Below, in pieces: positions 8,843 to 19,047 of a stretch of DNA of 64,000 nucleotides (position 1 is its first letter; the number at the start of each line of letters is the position of its first letter). Source of the DNA: Pelagibius sp. Alg239-R121 (GTDB lineage: Bacteria > Pseudomonadota > Alphaproteobacteria > Kiloniellales > Kiloniellaceae); the NCBI RefSeq assembly GCF_947331435.1, contig NZ_CAMZOF010000001.1, positions 1,054,001 through 1,118,000 of the forward strand, in the 5' to 3' direction. A program made the position numbers and the translations under genes. The notes beneath the pieces were generated by a model. The model was not told the origin of the DNA. It saw only the letters and a list, made by a program, of their open reading frames with translations, and searched no databases.

Positions 8843-9590
8843 TCGTGGTTGCCCGTTCCTGCGCCGCCCTCATCGCTGTGGATGATTGGGCATTCAGCCG
8901 GTTATGGAGGAATACCCAGGCGGGTGGCCGCCGGTCCGCTAGGTGTTTCGACTCGCTTTCACGCTTGCGGTACCGGGCAAAACGCCGGGCTGCAATGGCA
9001 GCCAACGCTCTTAAAGAATAGGTCGGACGGTCAAAAATCGCAATGGGCATGGTGTTAAAGATTTTGTGCCAATCCTGCCAGCGATCGATTTGAACCAGAT
9101 TATCAGCTCCCATTAACCATACGAAATGCACCCTTGGAAAGCGTTTGACAAGAAGTCTCAGGCTTTGGGCCGTGTAGGCCGTGCCAAGTTCCCGTTCCAG
9201 CATTGTGGCCCTGATTCGCGGATGCCGGATTAAGGCGGCCGCACGTATTGCGCGAGCTTCCTGTGGCGCCATGCCGCTTGCTGATTTTAGAGGGTTTTGC
9301 GGCGAAACCAGCCACCAGATTTCATCGAGATCAAGGCGGCGCAGCGCCTCTTCACTAATTGCCAAATGGCCTTCGTGTGCCGGATTAAATGAACCACCAA
9401 GAAGACCGATTCGCTGTCCAGGCGCCGGCAAATGCCCGCCGAGCATGCGACCCATGAGCGCGAGACTGGGCTGGCATAAGGTACGTTTACTCCGGGGCGC
9501 AGTGATTTTGCTTGCTCCGGCTTTTGCAGTATCCCCCCGCTGCCTTCTAATCCGCGGCGCTGTGTCGTCCCTGGGCATTCCAAAGCTCAC
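8799..9590 (-). CDS. nadD: Nicotinate-nucleotide adenylyltransferase NadD
   Basis: NadD joins nicotinate mononucleotide to ATP to make deamido-NAD. The nucleotidyltransferase signature GLLGGSFNPAHEGH is present, as is VHFVWLMGADNLVQIDRWQDW, both diagnostic of NadD. With the GTG at 9588-9590 the protein is 263 residues, with about 60 poorly conserved, basic residues before the catalytic core. An AAAGG lies at a fitting distance upstream of that GTG, which favours it, although an internal ATG would give the usual length of about 215. It overlaps rsfS at its 3' end and follows proA by 33 bases. Confidence 0.94.
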   Translation of the reverse strand: MSFGMPRDDTAPRIRRQRGDTAKAGASKITAPRSKRTLCQPSLALMGRMLGGHLPAPGQRIGLLGGSFNPAHEGHLAISEEALRRLDLDEIWWLVSPQNPLKSASGMAPQEARAIRAAALIRHPRIRATMLERELGTAYTAQSLRLLVKRFPRVHFVWLMGADNLVQIDRWQDWHKIFNTMPIAIFDRPTYSLRALAAIAARRFARYRKRESESKHLADRRPPAWVFLHNRLNAQSSTAMRAAQERATTSVRSAICASDEGKD

Positions 9591-9623
9591 TGGTCAACCT
9601 TTAATCGCACCGCCGAGCCCAAA

Positions 9624-10934
9624 CTATGGACGAACCTGACCTTGTCCGCGCACCACATATTTGTAGCTGGTCAACTGATCCGCCCCAACGGGCCCGCGGG
9701 CATGGAGTTTACCCGTTGATATGCCTATTTCGGCGCCCATACCGAACTCGCCGCCGTCCGCATACTGGGTCGAGGCATTGTGCATGACGATGGCGGCGTC
9801 GACCCTGTCCAGGAATTTCTGAGCCGCAGTCTGATCTTCAGTGATGATCGCCTCGGTGTGATGAGAACCATGGTGATTGATGTGCGCAACCGCATCCTCC
9901 AGGCCGTCGACGACTTTTACGGAGATAATCGAATCCAGATATTCAGTATCCCAATCTTTCGACACAGCTTCCTTGACCGGCGTCCCGATCTGCATCGCTT
10001 GCACGGTTTCGTCGCCGCGAATTTCACAACCGGCTGATATCAGACCCTTAAGGACATCTGGCAGGTGGCTCTCGACAGCGGAACGATCGACCAGCAAGGT
10101 CTCGGTTGCACCGCAGATGCCGGTACGCCGCATTTTCGCATTCACGGCAATGTCCCGGGCCATCTGAGGATCGGCGTCATTGTGGATGTAGGTGTGGCAG
10201 AGTCCGTCCAGGTGTGCCATGACCGGAATGCGACTCTCGCGCTGAACACGTTCGATCAGGCCACGCCCACCGCGCGGCACGATCAGGTCGATGTGCTCGT
10301 TCATGGTCAGCATAATTCCGACGGCGGCGCGGTCCGTGGTGGGCAAGCGTTGAACCGCCGCTTCGGGCAGGCCCGCCTGCCGCAGGCCTGCTTGCAGGCA
10401 ATCCAGGATCGCGCTCGAGGAGTTGGCGGATTCCGATCCGCCACGCAGAATGGCCGCGTTACCTGATTTCAGGCAAAGCCCGCCGGCATCTGCCGTCACG
10501 TTAGGACGGCTTTCATAGATGATTCCGATGACGCCCAAAGGGACCGCAATCTTGGTAATGCGCAGGCCGTTCGGCCGATCGCGCTCGTCGAGTACCCGCC
10601 CGAGGGGGTCAGGGAAGGCTGCAATGGCTTCGAGGCCCTGCGCCATGGCGTCGATGCGTTCGGGAGTCAGAAGCAGCCGGTCCAACATGGCTGAAGACAG
10701 GCCTTTGGCTTCGGCAGCGTGCATATCAGCTGCATTGGCGGCTAAAATGACGTCGGATTGATCGCGAAGGGCATCAGCCGCTGCTCTCAAAGCATCGTCC
10801 TTCTGCGCCGGCCCGGCGAGTGCCAGTTCAGACGTTGCGGCACGGGCGGCACGGCCCAACTCAGTCATTTCGTTGACGAGATCGTCACGCAATACGGCGG
10901 TTTCGACGGTCATCTTCCGATCCTCGTTCATCAT
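9624..10934 (-). CDS. proA: Gamma-glutamyl phosphate reductase
   Basis: ProA reduces gamma-glutamyl phosphate to glutamate-5-semialdehyde with NADPH, the second step of proline synthesis. The 436-residue protein has the aldehyde-dehydrogenase fold; the catalytic cysteine is in MRRTGICGATETLLVD. IGIIYESRPNVTADAGGLCLKSGNA and the C-terminal GPVGADQLTSYKYVVRG are strong family markers. Two adjacent ATGs (10934, 10931) and a third at 10913 are possible; the one at 10913 has the better GAGGATCGGAAG upstream. It follows proB by 28 bases. Confidence 0.96.
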   Translation of the reverse strand: MMNEDRKMTVETAVLRDDLVNEMTELGRAARAATSELALAGPAQKDDALRAAADALRDQSDVILAANAADMHAAEAKGLSSAMLDRLLLTPERIDAMAQGLEAIAAFPDPLGRVLDERDRPNGLRITKIAVPLGVIGIIYESRPNVTADAGGLCLKSGNAAILRGGSESANSSSAILDCLQAGLRQAGLPEAAVQRLPTTDRAAVGIMLTMNEHIDLIVPRGGRGLIERVQRESRIPVMAHLDGLCHTYIHNDADPQMARDIAVNAKMRRTGICGATETLLVDRSAVESHLPDVLKGLISAGCEIRGDETVQAMQIGTPVKEAVSKDWDTEYLDSIISVKVVDGLEDAVAHINHHGSHHTEAIITEDQTAAQKFLDRVDAAIVMHNASTQYADGGEFGMGAEIGISTGKLHARGPVGADQLTSYKYVVRGQGQVRP

Positions 10935-10962
10935 TAAACCTATTTTGACGACCCAATTGACC

Positions 10963-13223
<2,261 letters not shown>

Positions 13224-13288
13224 TTAGTTGGACCTTTCGCCCAGTAGTGATCCGGAACAAGCCGGCGATACTTTAGATCAAACACGAA

Positions 13289-13316
13289 AAAGGGGGAATG
13301 GCATGCCATTCCCCCT
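13289..13316 (-). terminator. Rho-independent terminator between rpmA and obgE
   Basis: A perfect inverted repeat (AGGGGGAATGGCA at 13291-13303 with TGCCATTCCCCCT at 13304-13316) is followed on the minus strand by a run of T residues (the A-run at 13286-13291). It would end or attenuate the rplU-rpmA transcript before obgE. Confidence 0.85.
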
Positions 13317-13357
13317 GAAACTCTATCACCCTCGGACTTAAACCGAGAGGCGGGGCC

Positions 13358-13618
13358 TTAAGAGGCCTTCGGCTGCACCGACACGTAGGTGCGGCCACCG
13401 GCTTTCTGCCGGAAGCTCACGTGACCTTCGATCTTCGCGAAGATCGTGTGGTCCTTGCCCATGCCAACGTTGTCGCCGGGATGGAACTGCGTGCCGCGCT
13501 GACGAATGACGATATTGCCGGGAATCACCAGCTCGCCACCGTATTTTTTGACGCCAAGTCGCCGACCGGCCGAGTCGCGACCGTTGCGGGAGCTACCGCC
13601 TGCTTTTTTATGTGCCAT
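13358..13618 (-). CDS. rpmA: 50S ribosomal protein L27
   Basis: L27 sits near the peptidyl-transferase centre. All 86 residues match the family: [20 protein letters not shown] at the N-terminus, with no Firmicutes-type cleaved leader, and the central [18 protein letters not shown] and [11 protein letters not shown]. It follows rplU by six bases in the usual ribosomal pair. Confidence 0.98.
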   Translation of the reverse strand: MAHKKAGGSSRNGRDSAGRRLGVKKYGGELVIPGNIVIRQRGTQFHPGDNVGMGKDHTIFAKIEGHVSFRQKAGGRTYVSVQPKAS

Positions 13619-13624
13619 GGAGTC

Positions 13625-14053
13625 CTACTCCTCTTCTTTAGCCTTGGGGGCCGGTTTTTCCTCGGCTTCAGCCTTGGGCTCTTCGACTTTAGCTTTGGGA
13701 GCGGCCTTTTTCTTCGGCGCTGCTTTTGCGGCCTTCTTGCCGTCGGTCAGAATGTCAGTGACCTTAAGAACGGTCAGATCCTGACGGTGACCGTTCTTGC
13801 GGCGGTAATTCTGCCGGCGCTGCTTCTTGAAGACGATGACCTTGTCGCCTCGGGTCTGCTCGACCACTTCGGCGGAAACGGATGCGCCTTCGACGAAGGG
13901 AGCTCCCGTGGTCACATTGTTCTCGTCTCCGAGCATGAGGACCGAATCGAGGGCAACGGAGGCACCAGCCTCACCTTCGAGCTTTTCGACGACAACGATA
14001 TCGTCTTTGGCGACCTTGTATTGCTTGCCGCCTGTTTTGATGACTGCGAACAT
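13625..14053 (-). CDS. rplU: 50S ribosomal protein L21 with Ala/Lys/Glu tail
   Basis: Residues 1-102 are a standard L21 ([39 protein letters not shown]). A further 40 residues form a low-complexity Ala/Lys/Pro tail ending in EEE. Such tails are frequent in alphaproteobacterial L21 and probably extend from the ribosome surface. The gene starts about 190 bases downstream of one copy of the dispersed element described here. Confidence 0.97.
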   Translation of the reverse strand: MFAVIKTGGKQYKVAKDDIVVVEKLEGEAGASVALDSVLMLGDENNVTTGAPFVEGASVSAEVVEQTRGDKVIVFKKQRRQNYRRKNGHRQDLTVLKVTDILTDGKKAAKAAPKKKAAPKAKVEEPKAEAEEKPAPKAKEEE

Positions 14054-14242
14054 GTCGGTGTTTACCGGCTTTTTTTGCGTGAACGAATGGGCGGCAACCG
14101 CAGATGCGGCCCCGCCGGACCCGCGGAATATAGCTATGGCGAACGCCCTGTCAACGCTTTTCCCGCAAGGATTTTAGGAGTCCCTTCAGGGCATTCCGTA
14201 GAAGCGCTTTTCTCCTGATCCCCAGGACTTACAGCAAGTCTG

Positions 14243-14355
14243 GAGTCTGATCGTTTTTCACTGAATCAGCAAGAAACGTGAAACAGCCTTTAAGTCGCGT
14301 GGTCCGAGTGATGTTTACGCTCTTTTGCCGTTCCGTTAAGAGCGATCGCACTCTA
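14243..14355 (-). repeat. Dispersed 113-bp two-hairpin element, copy A (upstream of rplU)
   Basis: The element begins with GAGTCTGATCG and ends with CGATCGCACTC; the ends are inverted repeats matching at 9 of 11 positions. Inside are two hairpins: CGTTT...AAACG with inner CTGAATCAG, and a 7-bp perfect stem CGCTCTT / AAGAGCG. The same layout, length and end sequences recur at 47801, 56096 and 62500. Strand is given by the downstream gene, rplU. Its right end forms the last codons and the stop of the hydrolase gene at 14336. Confidence 0.6.
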
Positions 14356-15430
14356 AATGTAGTATTTCCGTGACCCCTTCGGCCCCACCCATGCCCGATC
14401 CTGTCCCGGTGCTGTGTCTGGACTTTTCAAAGCCTTGCACCAACAAGTCGCCCTTGGAGGCGTTGGCGACCATAACAAGGCGTGTTGTGTCATTTAGAAT
14501 AGGCGGCTTCAGCCAGTCAAAGGCCGATTCGACCCCTTCACGCATGTCATTGGATTTTTGCCGTGCCAGCATGGCAGCGCTGCGAGAATCGCTGTTATCA
14601 CCCCGCGCGCTGGCCCTGGCCTGCCTGGATTGCCAGTGATTTCCGGCTGAAGCGGGCGATTCACGCACAAAAGCCTTGGTCTCGCTGCGTTCGATTACGC
14701 ACCCCTCATGGTCTTCGATGCCGCTCAGTAGAAAAATAGATGGAAGAGCGAGCTCAGTTTCCATTAGGCGGTGTTTAGCCTCTGCATAGTTCGTGCAGCT
14801 TTCAAAGACCTGCCGCAGCAGATGAGCCGGCGGGATGGCCTTGTTGTTCCAGACCCGCCTGCGGTTGATGAGCCAATCTAAAGGCATGATCGGCGTTCTG
14901 CGAGGCATCGGAGCTTGATGGATTGCAGCGGCGAAGCGTCCGGGCGCCATACCTTGGATTGAGCCGGTAAAGCCGGGCCAGGTCACATTGACCCAACGTC
15001 CCGCAGACGAATTACAACGGGCGGCAACCACATCAGCGCCCAATCTGTCGAGCGGCCAGTCCAGTACCCGGCGCAAAAGATTTCCGCCCTCCGGAGTCTC
15101 GGTCACGCCAGAGGTGCAGCCCCATTCGTAGTTGACGTTAAGAAAATAGATGCCTGGTGCGTCCAGCTTGGCATTCATTGCATCGATTTCGTCCAGGTAG
15201 GGATTACCTGAGCGCCGAAGCCAGCTCCGCGACAGCCGGTCGGCCTGTTTGACCACAAAATCCGGAAAATGTCCGCTGCCGGCGGCAAGCAGGGACTTGG
15301 CTCGTTCGATTTCGCGTTGGAACAGCTTCTCGGGCCACTGCGCGTCCAGATCGTGAACCGGGATCGCAGGCAGTCTTGTCACGTTCATTCCGCGCGCACT
15401 GGGTTTCAGAAGATCTGCGGCATCAGGCAT
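14336..15430 (-). CDS. N-terminal-nucleophile amide hydrolase, NAAA/acid ceramidase-like
   Basis: The 364-residue protein resembles eukaryotic N-acylethanolamine acid amidase and acid ceramidase, which cut fatty-acid amides after self-cleavage exposes a cysteine. The nucleophile segment is GCTSGVT with Cys105; Arg121 and Asp124 lie 16 and 19 residues later, the same spacing as the Cys-Arg-Asp group I recall for human NAAA. VTWPGFTGSIQGMAPGRFAAAI matches the next conserved block, and GNHWQSR (264-270) may supply the oxyanion Asn. No clear signal peptide is visible. The start could be the ATG at 15430 or 15388. Its last codons lie in repeat copy A. Fold call good, substrate unknown. Confidence 0.65.
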   Translation of the reverse strand: MPDAADLLKPSARGMNVTRLPAIPVHDLDAQWPEKLFQREIERAKSLLAAGSGHFPDFVVKQADRLSRSWLRRSGNPYLDEIDAMNAKLDAPGIYFLNVNYEWGCTSGVTETPEGGNLLRRVLDWPLDRLGADVVAARCNSSAGRWVNVTWPGFTGSIQGMAPGRFAAAIHQAPMPRRTPIMPLDWLINRRRVWNNKAIPPAHLLRQVFESCTNYAEAKHRLMETELALPSIFLLSGIEDHEGCVIERSETKAFVRESPASAGNHWQSRQARASARGDNSDSRSAAMLARQKSNDMREGVESAFDWLKPPILNDTTRLVMVANASKGDLLVQGFEKSRHSTGTGSGMGGAEGVTEILHLECDRS

Positions 15431-15599
15431 GTTGGAAACGGCTTGTCCTTGTCATGATTCTCGGGGTGTTGAGTCTTCTATATATAGACCTCGTGGATTT
15501 GCTGCCAGAAGGTGATTTGCCCGCTTGCAGGCGCGCAAGCGTTGGGCTAATGTCCCGCCGCTTCGCGGATCGGCCGTTTCGACCCAGGTTCCGCGGATC

Positions 15600-15689
15600 G
15601 GAGGGGTGCCGGAGTGGTCGAACGGGACGGTCTCGAAAACCGTTGTGCCTTTGCGGGTACCGTGGGTTCGAATCCCACCCCCTCCGCCA
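15600..15689 (+). tRNA. tRNA-Ser (anticodon CGA)
   Basis: The 90-base cloverleaf starts with GGAGGGG and ends with the matching CCCCTCC followed by GCCA, so CCA is encoded. The anticodon stem ACGGT / ACCGT encloses loop CTCGAAA, giving anticodon CGA (15634-15636), which reads UCG. The long variable arm (about 15644-15658) is the class II hallmark of serine tRNA. The T-loop is GGGTTCGAATCCC. Confidence 0.97.
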
Positions 15690-15778
15690 TATTCTTAGGC
15701 ACGCGAGGCAAGCAGTCGGCTCATCGCACAGGCATCGATTTTGAACATCGTTCGAGCCTATCCGCCAAGTAATTCCGT

Positions 15779-16735
15779 TCAATTGTGTCCGTTGGATTTT
15801 GCCCGAGCCCGGTATTCCCGCGGTGAGAGACTGAAGCGGTCTTTAAAAATCCGCGAAAAGTGCTGAAAATTGTTAATACCCCAGCGCATCGCGATGTCGC
15901 TGATGGAGAGTGACAATAGGCGTGGATCACCCAGATCTTGGGCGATTTTCTCCAATCGCGATCTGCGGATATAAGCTGCGATTGATGCGTCTTCCTTGGA
16001 AAAAATCTCGCTCAGACGCCGGATTGACATGCCCATTGCCGCCGCAACCATTCTTCTATCCAGATCCGGATTGCTGAGATTTTTGTGAACAAAAGCCTTT
16101 GCGCGAGCTATGAGCTGCTGTTCGGGCAGGCTCATTTCGTATTTTACGTTGTCGACGGATGCCAGACCTGCGGCGATGAGGTCGATGATCGCGTCCTGCA
16201 TGTGACCTTGAACGCTTCGGTCGGGCTGATTGATTGCTGCGGCGATTTGAGCGATGCCTTTGCCGACAAGCTGGCCGATCGCAGATTTACCGCTGACCGG
16301 CCGACCCGTTAGCAGGTCCGCTGAAGGCAGGCGCATCAAGAGCTCTGATCGTGGAACCTGAACCACCAGCTGTTCGAATCTGTCGGTCAGTTTTAGCGCG
16401 TAAGGCTCCAGGCTGCTGTAGAGCGCGAAGTCTCCGGGTTTTAGATCGGCTGCCCGCTCGAACTGCGAGACGGACGCCTCACTTTTCGTCTGCAGACTTA
16501 ACAGAAAGAAGGCGTCACAGGATCGGGCGATATCCCTTCTGCGGCGATAGACTCGATGGGAATCACCTGAAACGCGGGAAATGGAGAGCTTAGAAAGCCT
16601 TTCGAGCTTGATTTCACCGCGGAAACCCTCGCGCCGGTCATACTCGCAGCCGAGTTGGACGTAGGCGTCACAGACCGCGTCGCGCCAATAGGAAAAACGC
16701 TCGCCTTCTCTGACATCGCTGGTGCTGAACCGCAT
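15779..16735 (-). CDS. AraC-family transcriptional regulator
   Basis: The 318-residue protein has an N-terminal ligand-binding domain of the AraC-binding-like type (VREGERFSYWRDAVCDAY) and a C-terminal double helix-turn-helix (about 215-312; MSIRRLSEIFSKE, AMRWGINNFQHFSRIFKDRF and the signature end SPREYRARA). The start at 16735 is chosen for its GGAAAGG upstream; an in-frame GTG 36 bases further up is weaker. It is divergent from the nitrilase and aldoxime dehydratase genes. AraC-type activators of this kind commonly control such clusters, so it probably activates them in response to an aldoxime or nitrile. Confidence 0.88.
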   Translation of the reverse strand: MRFSTSDVREGERFSYWRDAVCDAYVQLGCEYDRREGFRGEIKLERLSKLSISRVSGDSHRVYRRRRDIARSCDAFFLLSLQTKSEASVSQFERAADLKPGDFALYSSLEPYALKLTDRFEQLVVQVPRSELLMRLPSADLLTGRPVSGKSAIGQLVGKGIAQIAAAINQPDRSVQGHMQDAIIDLIAAGLASVDNVKYEMSLPEQQLIARAKAFVHKNLSNPDLDRRMVAAAMGMSIRRLSEIFSKEDASIAAYIRRSRLEKIAQDLGDPRLLSLSISDIAMRWGINNFQHFSRIFKDRFSLSPREYRARAKSNGHN

Positions 16736-16893
16736 CGGCACTGCCTTTCCCCGGGGAAGCCTGAACTTCACCCTCGCTTTCGGCCCGAAGGCAAAAGACT
16801 AAGATCGAGAGCTCAAAAACACAAATTTTTCCGCCCGATTGCCTAAGCAGGCGGCGTGAAATCTGGAGAAACTGTCTATCGAACCAGTTTCCT

Positions 16894-16964
16894 CAGAGTG
16901 CGACCGGTCTTGACGGACGTAATCGAGAACGTGAACCGCCCTTCATTGGATGAACCAAAGGAAG
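16894..16964 (+). repeat. Short relative of the dispersed element, copy E (upstream of nitrilase)
   Basis: CAGAGTGCGACCGGTCTTGA at 16894-16913 matches the reverse complement of the distal end of copy C at about 18 of 20 positions. A hairpin follows with stems CTTC / GAAG and TTGG / CCAA (16941-16964), at the place where copies A-D have hairpin 1. The centre is shorter than in the other copies. It ends 18 bases before the nitrilase ATG. Confidence 0.4.
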
Positions 16965-16982
16965 AACTACTGGGAGCTAATC

Positions 16983-18011
16983 ATGCCTGAAGCCATCAAA
17001 GTTGCCGCCGTGCAGGCGGCGCCCAAATTCCTCGACCTCGACAAAACTGTAGAGAAAGCGATTGCCCTGATCGATGAAGCCGGGACTCAGGACGTCAAAT
17101 TGATCGCCTTCCCGGAAACCTGGATACCTGGCTATCCCTGGTGGATCTGGCTCGGTGCACCCGCCTGGGGCATGCAATTTGTCGGCCGCTATTTCGAAAA
17201 TGCGATCGAAGCCGGCAGCGCGCAGGACGATGCCTTGAAAGAGGCGGCGAAGCGCAACGGCATGCATGTTGTTATGGGAGTTTCGGAAAGAGCCGGCGGC
17301 AGTCTTTACATGGGACAGTGGCACTATGGTCCGGCGGGGGAGGTCGTGTCTCGCCGCCGTAAACTGAAGCCGACCCATGTGGAGCGGACCGTGTTCGGCG
17401 AAGGCGACGGCAGCGACATGCGGGTCAACGATACGGACATTGGCCGGATTGGCGCACTCTGCTGCTGGGAGCACCTGCAGCCCCTGACCAAATATGCCAT
17501 GTTTAGCCAGAACGAGCAGATCCACATCGCTTCCTGGCCCAGCTTCAGCCTTTATAAAGGCGCGGCCTATGCACTCGGTCCGGAGCTGAACACTTCGGCC
17601 AGCCAGATGTATGCAGCGGAAGGCCAGTGTTTTGTTCTGGCTTCCTGCGCGACCGTCTCCCAGGAAATGTACGAACAGCTCTGCGATACGCCCGACAAGC
17701 AACAGTTTTTGCAGCCGGGGGGAGGGTTTGCCCGCATTTTCGGACCCGACGGAGCTCCATTGGGAGAGCCACTTGGCGAAAGCGACGAGGGGTTGGTGAT
17801 CGCGGAAATCAATCTCGGCATGATCGCCTATGCCAAGGCGGCCGCCGATCCCGTCGGCCACTATTCACGACCCGACGTTTTTCGCTTGATGTTCAATCAA
17901 CGTCCCAATCCCGTTGTGATGTCTTTCGAAGAGGGAATTGCGCTTTCAACGGAGGCTGAAGAGATCACCACGGACAGTGGTGCCCAGGAGAGCAGCGATG
18001 CCACCGGATAG
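16983..18011 (+). CDS. Nitrilase (arylacetonitrilase-like)
   Basis: The enzyme hydrolyses a nitrile to its carboxylic acid and ammonia. The 342-residue protein has the full Glu-Lys-Cys set: Glu45 in FPETWIPGYPWW, Lys129 in RRKLKPTHVERTVFGEG and Cys161 in ALCCWEHLQPL. The motif GEGDGSD after the lysine block resembles arylacetonitrilases. The ATG at 16983 is chosen because GGGAG precedes it and conservation starts there; an ATG 33 bases earlier lies inside a hairpin loop. Its stop overlaps the start of the aldoxime dehydratase gene by 14 bases, so the two enzymes are made together. Confidence 0.93.
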   Translation: MPEAIKVAAVQAAPKFLDLDKTVEKAIALIDEAGTQDVKLIAFPETWIPGYPWWIWLGAPAWGMQFVGRYFENAIEAGSAQDDALKEAAKRNGMHVVMGVSERAGGSLYMGQWHYGPAGEVVSRRRKLKPTHVERTVFGEGDGSDMRVNDTDIGRIGALCCWEHLQPLTKYAMFSQNEQIHIASWPSFSLYKGAAYALGPELNTSASQMYAAEGQCFVLASCATVSQEMYEQLCDTPDKQQFLQPGGGFARIFGPDGAPLGEPLGESDEGLVIAEINLGMIAYAKAAADPVGHYSRPDVFRLMFNQRPNPVVMSFEEGIALSTEAEEITTDSGAQESSDATG

Positions 18012-19047
18012 TCACGACGACAGCCTTGACGAACGGCGCCATCCGCTGCGAATGCCGCCGGATTGGGTGCCGCCCTATCCTTCCTTCATGTCGGAACTGG
18101 GGGAGAATGCCTCTGCGGCCTCCATGGCGGTTATGGGTTGTCAGTTCGATGCGAAGGATCTGCTTCTTGCCGTTGAATTTGCATCTGGCCTTGCGGCCTT
18201 GATGCGGGAAACCGGTGTGGCAAACCACGTCGACCTCTCCGCTTGCGAATGCGACAGCGCGGGGCGCAGCCAGCTGGTCGCAACCGGCTATTGGCTGAAG
18301 TCTGGAGCATTGACGTCTTTCTTCGACCATCCGACCTTCAAAGCCTATTGGGCGCGGCACTCGCTTGATGGCTTGGGATATGGCGTTTTCCGAGAAGTCT
18401 TCGACATTCCAGTGGAACGTTTCGAGACTCTGCATTCCGATCCGACCCACCTTGTCGGCGTGGCTCATGCGCGTGAAGGGGTGAGCGATCCTATCGATCG
18501 GCATGCCTATTGGGGCAGTATGCGTGATCGGCTCCCTGCTTCGGCAGGAGATGCCTTAGATCCTTCAGGCAGTGTCGAAATCCTTGAGCAGGTCTCGAAC
18601 CGGATTGTCGTGCGACCGAATGAGAATGTCGCGGTGATTCGTTCCGGACAGGATCTTGGCGGTGTCGATGGGATCGAACGCCGTGAATACTACGCCGATG
18701 TTGAACCGGTCCTTCGCAAAGGAATGGCCTTTTTGCGCGATGAGGGCGAGGAGGTGAACTGCCTGGATTGCCGCTATATGGCCTTCGTCGACGATACCGG
18801 CAGCGCGACGGATCACACCTTCGGTCTGGCCTATTTTCGTTCTTTGGCCGATCTGGAACGCTGGTCGGAGCATCATCCGACGCACCTTGCCATCTTCAAC
18901 GCGTTCCTGGAGTTTGCGCCGCGCTATGGCCCTGCAATGAAGTCGCGTTACTGGCACGAAGTCTCAGTCCTGCCAGCGCACAGCCTGTTCGCCGAATATG
19001 TGAACTGCGCGCCGGGAACGGGCTTTCTGTCTGGTCTCGCAGATTAA
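17998..19047 (+). CDS. oxd: Aldoxime dehydratase (haem enzyme)
   Basis: The enzyme dehydrates an aldoxime (R-CH=N-OH) to a nitrile at a ferrous haem b. The 349-residue protein matches the phenylacetaldoxime dehydratase family along its length: RMPPDWVPPYPSF, VATGYWLKSGALTSFFDHPTF, and the C-terminal FRSLADLERWSEHHPTHLAIF and SRYWHEVSV, where the haem and catalytic histidines of characterised enzymes fall. The ATG at 17998 has AGGAG upstream and lies inside the nitrilase gene. Together the pair converts aldoximes to acids, a pathway known from nitrile-degrading Rhodococcus, Bacillus and Pseudomonas. It ends convergently with the M20 gene, overlapping by four bases. Confidence 0.92.
   Translation: MPPDSHDDSLDERRHPLRMPPDWVPPYPSFMSELGENASAASMAVMGCQFDAKDLLLAVEFASGLAALMRETGVANHVDLSACECDSAGRSQLVATGYWLKSGALTSFFDHPTFKAYWARHSLDGLGYGVFREVFDIPVERFETLHSDPTHLVGVAHAREGVSDPIDRHAYWGSMRDRLPASAGDALDPSGSVEILEQVSNRIVVRPNENVAVIRSGQDLGGVDGIERREYYADVEPVLRKGMAFLRDEGEEVNCLDCRYMAFVDDTGSATDHTFGLAYFRSLADLERWSEHHPTHLAIFNAFLEFAPRYGPAMKSRYWHEVSVLPAHSLFAEYVNCAPGTGFLSGLAD

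Noticed and set aside
16977-17861. 294-codon open frame opposite the nitrilase gene
   Set aside because: The nitrilase on the plus strand has full catalytic motifs; the opposite frame has none.
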